Positions 8,475 through 15,169 of a DNA stretch of 64,000 bases are shown here, piece by piece (the stretch's first letter is position 1; each line of letters begins with the position of its first letter). Made by a program: the position numbers and the translations under genes. Source of the DNA: Cyclobacteriaceae bacterium (GTDB lineage: Bacteria; Bacteroidota; Bacteroidia; Cytophagales; Cyclobacteriaceae); the NCBI GenBank assembly GCA_947458475.1, contig CANGZP010000003.1, positions 1 to 64,000 on the forward strand, written 5' to 3'. Under the pieces are notes generated by a model. That model searched no databases. It had not been told where the DNA came from and saw only the letters and a list, made by a program, of their open reading frames with translations.

Positions 8475-8864
8475 ATGCCTAAATGTGTGTGCATGGGTGC
8501 CAAGTTGAAATGTACCTTTGGTGCAGGTCCAAAAAACATGATGGTGCTACCTATTGCTAGGGTATTGAATTCGAAGGTGAAGTCCATTGCAGGGCAGTTG
8601 GATATCATCCCCTTTTTGAATATTCCTGCTTTTGGGAATTGTATGTCTCCGATCAACCCCATGAATTGGAAGATGATTGGACCCATACCGGTTTTTGTGC
8701 CTGGTCGTTGCATTCCCATTCCCATCATGCCTTGGGCTCCCGTAGCCAAAAAACTAAAAATAGGAGGGAAGCCTGCTATGCTCCAAAATAGCAAAACCAT
8801 GTGCGTTTGGATGGGTCAAATCACGGTTCAGAAGCCAGGATTGACCAATGTGCAGTCGAAATAG
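8475..8864 (+). CDS. PAAR-like protein, DUF4280 family
   Basis: This 129-residue protein has the layout of DUF4280: an opening CVCMGAKLKCTFG, a central FGNCMSPINPMN, then CIPIPIMPWAP and a closing GGKPAMLQNSKTMCVWMGQI. Repeated short hydrophobic strands separated by Pro/Gly/Cys suit a PAAR-like beta-cone. PAAR and DUF4280 proteins sharpen the spike tip of contractile injection systems (type VI or eCIS) and carry effectors; assignment to a particular system is inference, since no tube, sheath or spike gene is in this window. Six or more cysteines are present, one pair within CVC. Its own promoter is expected, as a terminator precedes it. Confidence 0.75.
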   Translation: MPKCVCMGAKLKCTFGAGPKNMMVLPIARVLNSKVKSIAGQLDIIPFLNIPAFGNCMSPINPMNWKMIGPIPVFVPGRCIPIPIMPWAPVAKKLKIGGKPAMLQNSKTMCVWMGQITVQKPGLTNVQSK

Positions 8865-8990
8865 TTGAAGAATTTTTTGGCTTCAAGAATAGCAAATAGG
8901 CATGTAATTCCAGTTTGGATACAAATAGTTTTCGTATAGGTAAACTTTCTAAGTCCTACTACCTTACTCAAAAGAATAAAAATACGTTCC

Positions 8991-9755
8991 ATGAGCCAAG
9001 ACACCCAGAATAAGGAATCCACAAGCAACTTTTTAAAAAATACATTCAAAGACAACCTTGTCCAATTTGTACTGCTCTTTGCTGCAGTTACACTTGGGTT
9101 TTTTGCCGAAAACTTGAGGGAAGAAAATGCCCAGCGCAAGTTAGAGCTGAAGTTGATGCAATCGATGGTCGCAGACCTGGAGCGCAATGAACGCTTGTTG
9201 ACAAATCAATATGCGTCCTTGACGGCCAGAAAAATAGCAAGCGACTCACTAGCCTATTTTTTTAACCAGCCGGACATGCAGCAGCAGACTTCCGAAATCT
9301 ATTTCTATGCACGTAAACTGGGGATCTATGCGGGAGAATACCCCCTTGCTTCTCGGTCCTTGGATCAGTTGAAAAATAGTGGGCTATTTACGCTCATTAG
9401 CATAGAGGAAGTGGCCGATTCCTTGTCTACCTACGATAATTTGAAGACGCAGTACGAGCAGCGAATCAAGTGGTATTTTGAGGATGTCAAAAAAGTGCAG
9501 GATGAAAACAAGCAGCTTTTTGATGCCCATGTTTTTGAAAAAGCAACGGTATACACGGAAGCTAATCGATTTGAGATGCTCCGCCCAGAAGGCAATCCTT
9601 CGCTGATAAGTTCACAAAAGGAAGATTTACAACATTACTACAACACCTTTTATTACCTCAAGCGAAATACCGAAACACAATTGCGAGATGTAGATCAATT
9701 GATTCGAAGCACTGTGGCATTGCGAAAACTAATTCAGGAATCGTATTCTTTTTGA
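8991..9755 (+). CDS. Membrane-anchored protein of unknown function (paralog 1)
   Basis: This 254-residue protein has a single N-terminal membrane helix (about 24-41; FVLLFAAVTLGFFAEN) followed by a long, charged, largely helical domain that probably faces the periplasm. The sequence around the helix (LLFxAVTLGFFAENxRE) and the later LDQLKNSGLF are shared with the protein at 10283-11023, so the two are paralogs. It resembles the small membrane proteins of the DUF6090 type common in Bacteroidota, but I cannot assign it firmly. No catalytic motif is visible. It is not obviously part of an operon with the DUF4280 gene (126 bp gap). Confidence 0.7.
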   Translation: MSQDTQNKESTSNFLKNTFKDNLVQFVLLFAAVTLGFFAENLREENAQRKLELKLMQSMVADLERNERLLTNQYASLTARKIASDSLAYFFNQPDMQQQTSEIYFYARKLGIYAGEYPLASRSLDQLKNSGLFTLISIEEVADSLSTYDNLKTQYEQRIKWYFEDVKKVQDENKQLFDAHVFEKATVYTEANRFEMLRPEGNPSLISSQKEDLQHYYNTFYYLKRNTETQLRDVDQLIRSTVALRKLIQESYSF

Positions 9756-9932
9756 GCTTCCTTAAAAATGGTTCTCCCCTTGCCCCCTAAAAGGAATGGA
9801 AGTAAATCAACGGGCAAAATTTTAGGTCTGCTAAATTGGTAATTTTAATTTTGGCTGCTTAGCCCAGACTAAAGCAGGCTGGTGGAGTCTTTTGCGAATG
9901 CCTGAAACAAGTAAAGCGTAAATTAGATGGCT

Positions 9933-10130
9933 TTAGCTTTTCCCAAGCGTGAACCAAAAAATAAGGTAAATCACAATCGTGGATCCACTACTGATACCAA
10001 AAGTGAGTCCACCCACCCCAAAGAAAAATACAAGGAATAAGCCTCGCAGAAGGCCAGAAGAGATTCCAAGTGCGCGAGCAATTCCTCCCAACACACCCCC
10101 AAGCCATTTGTCCGTTGCGTTTCTAGTCAT
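9933..10130 (-). CDS. PspC domain small membrane protein
   Basis: From an ATG at 10130 the protein has 65 residues: a PspC-type motif (DKWLGGVLGGIARALGI, then LLRGLFLVFFFGVGG) followed by a second hydrophobic helix ending in IYLIFWFTLGKS. An upstream in-frame ATG at 10214 would add 28 residues with no PspC similarity. PspC proteins sit in the inner membrane and respond to envelope stress in Proteobacteria; in Bacteroidota they are often stand-alone and of unknown role. It lies on the opposite strand between two paralogous membrane proteins. Confidence 0.8.
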   Translation of the reverse strand: MTRNATDKWLGGVLGGIARALGISSGLLRGLFLVFFFGVGGLTFGISSGSTIVIYLIFWFTLGKS

Positions 10131-10282
10131 TCTTTTTTTGGTTAAGTTTTTTTTAAGCTTACTGCAGGAAATGTAATTTTCACATTCCAATTGACTTGCG
10201 TTTTTCAACACCAATAAATTAGATCTATTCTTACTATTTATTAATTTACTTTAAATTTTAACTTCCAATAAATGGGGATTAT

Positions 10283-11023
10283 ATGTTCAATTTAAAAAAA
10301 CATCTGGGGAGCTATGCGATTGAATTTATTCTACTTTTTTCGGCGGTTACCCTTGGATTTTTTGCTGAGAACTACCGTGAAAGCCAAGTAGAGCGCAAAA
10401 CCGAACGGATGTACTTGCAGTCCTTACTGGAGGATTTGGGTCAAGATACCGTTAAAATAGATTTTAGCATTCAATCCAAACTTACAAAGGATGCGTATTT
10501 TGATACACTTCACCAGATAATCTATCAAACTCCAAAACCATGGCCCACTCGTAAACTGTATTACATCTCCCGCTATTTATTGATTCGGGAACATTTTTAT
10601 GGAACGGAAGGGACCATCAAGCAATTGGAAAACTCGGGAGGATTTAAACTGCTACGTAACCATGATTTAGTCGATAAAATCAATGCCTATTCGGCTGCGA
10701 AGGAAAAATTGTATCAGATTCAAGTAGCTCGTGACCTCAACGCAGTTCCATTTAAAGAAGCAATTGGCCACGTGTTTCAAGGGAAGGAACTGGCTTTTTT
10801 GTTTGATCAGACCAAATTTAAAGGCAAACCTTACTCCATGGGGGAACCGTCATGGGACCCACCGCTCATGGGAGACCAAGAGGATTTGGAACAGTATTTT
10901 TACTGGGCTTCCAACGAAATTTTCATTGAAAGAAATTGCCGTGCGCTATTAGGCATCCTCAGGGTATCTGCCAAGGATTTGATTCATGAATTGGAAAAAG
11001 AACTTCAACAAAGCGACAGCTAA
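10283..11023 (+). CDS. Membrane-anchored protein of unknown function (paralog 2)
   Basis: This 246-residue protein shares with the 8991-9755 product the N-terminal helix (EFILLFSAVTLGFFAENYRE), the following ERK-rich stretch and the IKQLENSGGFKLL segment. The remaining sequence has diverged, so the duplication is old or the two have different partners. One transmembrane helix near residues 12-28 and an otherwise soluble, helix-rich region are visible. Function is unknown. The lipoprotein gene begins 49 bp downstream and may be cotranscribed. Confidence 0.7.
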   Translation: MFNLKKHLGSYAIEFILLFSAVTLGFFAENYRESQVERKTERMYLQSLLEDLGQDTVKIDFSIQSKLTKDAYFDTLHQIIYQTPKPWPTRKLYYISRYLLIREHFYGTEGTIKQLENSGGFKLLRNHDLVDKINAYSAAKEKLYQIQVARDLNAVPFKEAIGHVFQGKELAFLFDQTKFKGKPYSMGEPSWDPPLMGDQEDLEQYFYWASNEIFIERNCRALLGILRVSAKDLIHELEKELQQSDS

Positions 11024-11072
11024 GCCACGAAGACTTGACACGCTTTTCTTCTGCTATCACCTTTTGTTATCT

Positions 11073-11804
11073 ATGAATTCCTTCAAAATCTACCCATTCC
11101 TAATTTTTCTTTTAGCTGGTAGCTGGGGCTGTACCACCATGCGTCTAGGAGACAGCTGGAAAATGAACGCAGCAGATCAAACTGTAGGCCTGACCCTTCT
11201 TTGGGAGCTTCCTGAACAGGAGGTTCAGAAAATGCTTCCTCCAAATCAAAAGCCAAGAATCCGACAAGGCAAAGGGGTAGTCATGCTTTTTTTGGCGAGT
11301 ACGGCACAGTATACCTTGGGAGATCAGCCTAAAGGACCGCTCGCTGTAGCCCACCTACTTATTCCTTTGGAAAAGCACCTCGGTACACCCAGCACGGTAG
11401 TTTCGAAGAAGCAAGCACTTTATGGTGCTCTTGCCCAACTGGATTTTCCTGTTCAAGACGGGGAAGTAGCCTTGACCTTGACTCCTGCTCAGGATTCGGT
11501 TCAGGTAGTTGGTAGCATCCAATTTCCAACAGGAAAGCTATCTTTTTCTGGAATGGCAGATTCACAAAAAGGAAATTTGGTGGATTTACCGGTTACCACA
11601 CTTGTAGGAAGGCAACTAGATCGAAATTTTTTGACTGGGCCGGAAAGCTACCGTCCGCTCGGTATGTCAAAAATCAAGGTCCGTTCGGGTGGAGAGAATT
11701 GGATGACCACCTTCGGATTAACCGCTCCTCCAGATCGAATTTGGGTAAATGTAGATTTTCATGTAGATTTTGCTTACCATCAAAAAGTGCCAATTTCCAA
11801 CTGA
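11073..11804 (+). CDS. Putative lipoprotein of unknown function
   Basis: Starting at the ATG at 11073 (243 residues) the protein opens with a signal peptide, MNSFKIYPFLIFLLAGSWGC, whose cysteine at about 20 could be lipidated, although the residue pattern before it (SWGC) is a weak lipobox. An in-frame ATG at 10986 overlaps the previous gene and would bury the signal, so it was not used. The mature part is rich in beta-strand patterns (VALTLTPAQDSVQVVG, GKLSFSGMADSQKGN). I recognise no family. Confidence 0.6.
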   Translation: MNSFKIYPFLIFLLAGSWGCTTMRLGDSWKMNAADQTVGLTLLWELPEQEVQKMLPPNQKPRIRQGKGVVMLFLASTAQYTLGDQPKGPLAVAHLLIPLEKHLGTPSTVVSKKQALYGALAQLDFPVQDGEVALTLTPAQDSVQVVGSIQFPTGKLSFSGMADSQKGNLVDLPVTTLVGRQLDRNFLTGPESYRPLGMSKIKVRSGGENWMTTFGLTAPPDRIWVNVDFHVDFAYHQKVPISN

Positions 11805-11882
11805 TTGAGGAGTAATGGAGGGGATGTCTTTTGTGATGAATCCTTCATTTTCGTAGTTTAAATGACCTTTGTTCTTTGCGTT

Positions 11883-13145
11883 ATGAAAAAACAACTCTTT
11901 TTCCTTCTTCTATTCTTTTCGCCCAGCCTTCTAGTTGCGCAGCAGGTAGCCAAGCAGTCCAAGGTGAATGCAGCCACCCTAGATGCCTTTGAAGCGGAGG
12001 TGCGTAGGGAGATTCAAGAACAAAAAATGGCAGGGGCTGCTTACTTGATTTACCATCAAGGAAAAGTGCAACGAATGAAAGCTTTTGGAGAAGCCGATAA
12101 GGCCTCCCAAAAACCCATGGAAACCAATTCCCTTTTTCGATTGGCTTCCATGACCAAGCCGATTGCTTCGTTGGCGCTGCTCTTATTGCAGGAAGATGGG
12201 CTAATTAACATAAATGATCGATTGGATACCTACTTACCTGCATTTGCCAATCCTAAAGTTCTTGTCAAGCAAGACACCTTGCTCGGTGTCCCGATTTTGC
12301 AAACTGAGGCTGCCAAAAATCCAATTTTACTCAGACACCTGCTCACCCATACGGCTGGCTTTGCGAGTCAATATGGAGGCACCTTGGGAGGATTGTATGA
12401 AGCTACTTATACCAATCCCTATTTGCATGACATCACTCATTTTTCCGAGCAATTGGCCAAATTACCATTGAATCACGAACCTGGAGAAGGTTGGATCTAT
12501 GGTCCATCCATCAATGTGGTAGGACGTGTAGTAGAGGTGGTTTCAGGGATTTCTTTCCAAGATTTTGTTCAGCAGCGGATCCTTGATCCTTTGGGCATGA
12601 AGTCCACCAAGTTTTTTTTGAAAGAAGAAGATGCAGGCCGACTGACCTCTCTTTACGCGCCTGATGGGAAGGATGGATTACTTTTATTGGATCCAGGAAA
12701 TGAATCCAGCATTAAAATAACCGGTTCCAAAGTATATTTTAGTGGCTCAGGAGGCTTGATTTCATCTTTGGAGGATTACCTTGCTTTTTGCGTCATGATT
12801 CTGAATGATGGCAAACACCAAGACAAACAGATCGCCAAACCAGAGACGATAGCGTTGATGAAAACCGATCAAGTGCCGTTAAACATTAATGCGCATTACA
12901 CTGATGAAGGCGGACAATTGGCAGAAGGTTTCACCTTTGGCTACCAGATAGTTCGTAAAGAGACTAGTAAAACCTTGAAACGAAAAGGGACGATTTCATG
13001 GAGTGGAGCAACGGGTCCTATTTTTTTTATTGATCCGAAGGAGGAGCTAATTGGAATTTATCAGTTTCAAACTCAGCCGCACAGTCAGGTGGGCACGCGC
13101 AAATCGTTTGCAGATTGGATGATTAAAGCTGTCCGGCCTGAATAA
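11883..13145 (+). CDS. Serine hydrolase, beta-lactamase/class C penicillin-binding fold, secreted
   Basis: From the ATG at 11883 (420 residues) the protein has a signal peptide (MKKQLFFLLLFFSPSLLVAQ) and the class C beta-lactamase/esterase layout: S89-M-T-K92 is the SxxK nucleophile motif, LLTHTAGF follows, a YGPSINVVG segment occupies the YxN position, and the C-terminal SGATGPIFFIDP matches the third motif region. Such Bacteroidota proteins are usually esterases, D-aminopeptidases or peptidoglycan-related hydrolases rather than resistance enzymes. It acts in the periplasm. An upstream ATG at 11862 would add seven residues before the signal. No terminator is evident downstream. Confidence 0.85.
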   Translation: MKKQLFFLLLFFSPSLLVAQQVAKQSKVNAATLDAFEAEVRREIQEQKMAGAAYLIYHQGKVQRMKAFGEADKASQKPMETNSLFRLASMTKPIASLALLLLQEDGLININDRLDTYLPAFANPKVLVKQDTLLGVPILQTEAAKNPILLRHLLTHTAGFASQYGGTLGGLYEATYTNPYLHDITHFSEQLAKLPLNHEPGEGWIYGPSINVVGRVVEVVSGISFQDFVQQRILDPLGMKSTKFFLKEEDAGRLTSLYAPDGKDGLLLLDPGNESSIKITGSKVYFSGSGGLISSLEDYLAFCVMILNDGKHQDKQIAKPETIALMKTDQVPLNINAHYTDEGGQLAEGFTFGYQIVRKETSKTLKRKGTISWSGATGPIFFIDPKEELIGIYQFQTQPHSQVGTRKSFADWMIKAVRPE

Positions 13146-13244
13146 TAAGCTTCACTATTTCCCTGAGGTGTTTTTGATACTCCATTAGGTTGTTTTTACA
13201 ATAAAGACTAGCTTCGAGAGCCTTATCCGCCGCATAGCTACCCA

Positions 13245-13934
13245 ATGATTGCACGAGAATTTCCGGATACCGTACCAGGTGTGGTACAAAAAATCACCGG
13301 CCTTGCTCAGACCTTGGGCAAGGGGCATCGGGTATTCAATGCTACGGACAATTTTGCTGAGGTGGGATTGGAGTTTGAGAATCCAGGTAAGGAAAGCAAT
13401 ATGCTCTTGATGCAGGCCCTGCGCGTAGCAGGAGGGGTGCAACTCACTTGTTCCCCCTGGGTAAAGTCTTGGAAAGGGTCTCGAATAGTGGTTCCCAACC
13501 TTGCGCAAGACGAGGCCATGGCCTTTATTCGAACTGTGTTTGTGCCTGCGCTGGAGGACTTGTATCCTCGAATGACACCAACGTCTATTTCAGATAAATC
13601 GCTCTTTCAATCCTTTTGGGAAATACTTCACAGCATTTGGAAGCGCTTTGCTTCCCTCTTTGCTCATGTGGGAGTCCTTGGACTTTGGATCTTTTTTATC
13701 TTTTTAGTCTTTGTTTTGCCTCGTGTCCGAACTACGGTACCTGTGGAATTGGAATCTAATTCAGCCCGATCAATTTCTGCCTGTTCTTGTCAGCAAGTCT
13801 TGTCAGCAGACTCGGTCATGAAAGCTTCAGAAGAACAATTCAAGGCTTGTGCAGCCAAGTATGTATGTGAAGGAAATGCGAAAGCTTCCTGTCTCCTGCA
13901 GGCCGATCGGGATTGGACTAGCTGCGAGTTTTGA
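13245..13934 (+). CDS. Unknown membrane protein with Cys-rich C-terminal tail
   Basis: This 229-residue protein has a soluble N-terminal domain (about 1-135), a single membrane helix at about 140-160 (LGLWIFFIFLVFVLP) and a tail with CSC followed by three more cysteines and a last one near the end (CxC, then C...C...C...C). The N-terminal half has alternating strand and helix patterns but no motif I recognise. The topology suggests a membrane-anchored protein whose cysteines could form disulfides outside or bind metal inside; neither is shown. Codon use looks ordinary for the window. Confidence 0.6.
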   Translation: MIAREFPDTVPGVVQKITGLAQTLGKGHRVFNATDNFAEVGLEFENPGKESNMLLMQALRVAGGVQLTCSPWVKSWKGSRIVVPNLAQDEAMAFIRTVFVPALEDLYPRMTPTSISDKSLFQSFWEILHSIWKRFASLFAHVGVLGLWIFFIFLVFVLPRVRTTVPVELESNSARSISACSCQQVLSADSVMKASEEQFKACAAKYVCEGNAKASCLLQADRDWTSCEF

Positions 13935-14001
13935 ATTATTCTAGAAAAATTAGGGGGTAGCAGTATCAGAAAAAAGACGTTTGCCTTTCAATCTCAAAGG
14001 G

Positions 14002-14928
14002 CTAAACAAACAAAAAAGAATCCTTGTATTTTTCCTGCAATAGAAGCATGATGGCATTCATGCTTTCAAAAATCGGGACAATCAAAGGTTCCAGCTCGCC
14101 AGGTTTAGAAAGCGAGTTCACCACAAGTTCACTCCTTAAATAAAGAATGTTTTGTTCTTTATCTATTCCAAAATGCCCTGTTGAGTTTTCTTGATTCACC
14201 ACGTTTAGATCTTCTGATAGGATTAGATCTGTATCAAGCTGGGATTTAAAAGGAGCAAAAGAGAAAACAAAAATCTTCTTTTTTTCCAATTCAATTACTA
14301 CCTCCCATTCTGCCCCTTCGCCTTGTATATGAAAGGCATAGGTTTCCTTTTCTTTGGTAGCGGGAATATTTTTTTGCTGTAAATACCCTTCAATAAGTTT
14401 AGCTAAGTCCGGCTCTTCTTTAGCACCAATTAGATCAGCTACAGTACTAATAATTAGGTTTTTAGAATTGAATTCATTCGCGTTTCCAGATTGCGATAAC
14501 CCAAAGAAATCAGTAAACAATTTCTTTAGTGAAGTTTTTGATTCCTCAGAACCACCCTGTTCTGCCGTCGATTTTTTGACGGCAAAATTCAAGACAGCTT
14601 GTTCAATTGAGCCAGGTAATAGGCCTGCAACACGAAGGGAGATAAAGGTCTCAAAAAAAACTCCATCGAGTTCTAGTCTAAAAATAGTCCATTGATTGGG
14701 ATGAAGTGTAGCGATTTCTCCAGAATTGATTGCCGTAGCTTTGTCCTGATCTGCGATTAAAAAAAGAGAGCCTGACTCAAAAAAGGTAGGAGGGACTATC
14801 TCAAAGTTACCTTCATCAAAATTAAAGTACTTCCTCTCTTGGATTTGAAGCCAGTCAGAGGGTGCAAGTGAAAAACTGATCATTGCTGTACCTTCAAGGT
14901 GCTGCTTTGTAATTATTTTTTGATTCAT
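14002..14928 (-). CDS. Unknown protein with YbjN/type III chaperone-like C-terminal domain
   Basis: This 308-residue soluble protein has two parts. The C-terminal region (about 170-300), with LAKLIEGYLQQKNIP, then FHIQGEGAEWEVVIELE and a final helix of MNAIMLLLQEKY, follows the alpha-beta plan of YbjN and CesT/Tir-type secretion chaperones. The N-terminal region (about 12-110) is a separate beta-rich domain with no match that I know. It lies directly downstream, same strand, of the DUF4157 protein gene (241 bp gap), so a chaperone or immunity role for that protein is a reasonable inference, not shown. It has no signal peptide or membrane helix. Confidence 0.55.
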   Translation of the reverse strand: MNQKIITKQHLEGTAMISFSLAPSDWLQIQERKYFNFDEGNFEIVPPTFFESGSLFLIADQDKATAINSGEIATLHPNQWTIFRLELDGVFFETFISLRVAGLLPGSIEQAVLNFAVKKSTAEQGGSEESKTSLKKLFTDFFGLSQSGNANEFNSKNLIISTVADLIGAKEEPDLAKLIEGYLQQKNIPATKEKETYAFHIQGEGAEWEVVIELEKKKIFVFSFAPFKSQLDTDLILSEDLNVVNQENSTGHFGIDKEQNILYLRSELVVNSLSKPGELEPLIVPIFESMNAIMLLLQEKYKDSFLFV

Positions 14929-15169
14929 TTTTTTTTCAGTTCGGGTTCATTTTAGAAACACCAAACGGGAGAGTCAATAGGTTACTACCCGAGGGCAACA
15001 TGGAGTGTAGATGAAGAAATAAGCTTTAATAGGCACGGCACTTGTCTAATTAGTTTTCCGCAGCTTCATTCCGAAAAACGGATAGGGCCTGTACTTTTAG
15101 GATTGAAAGTGATGGACTTATTTAATTTTTTAATGCTGTTTTAGGTTTAAACAATAGGTCTTTTCGATA

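Noticed and set aside
10986-11072. Longer start of the lipoprotein gene overlapping paralog 2
   Set aside because: The extra 29 residues lack signal features and overlap another coding frame; the ATG at 11073 begins a signal peptide.
11883-13145. Beta-lactamase regulated by the blaI-like repressor
   Set aside because: The serine hydrolase belongs to the esterase/class C-like group, lies 8 kb away, and has no TTCTACnTTTGTAGAA dyad upstream.
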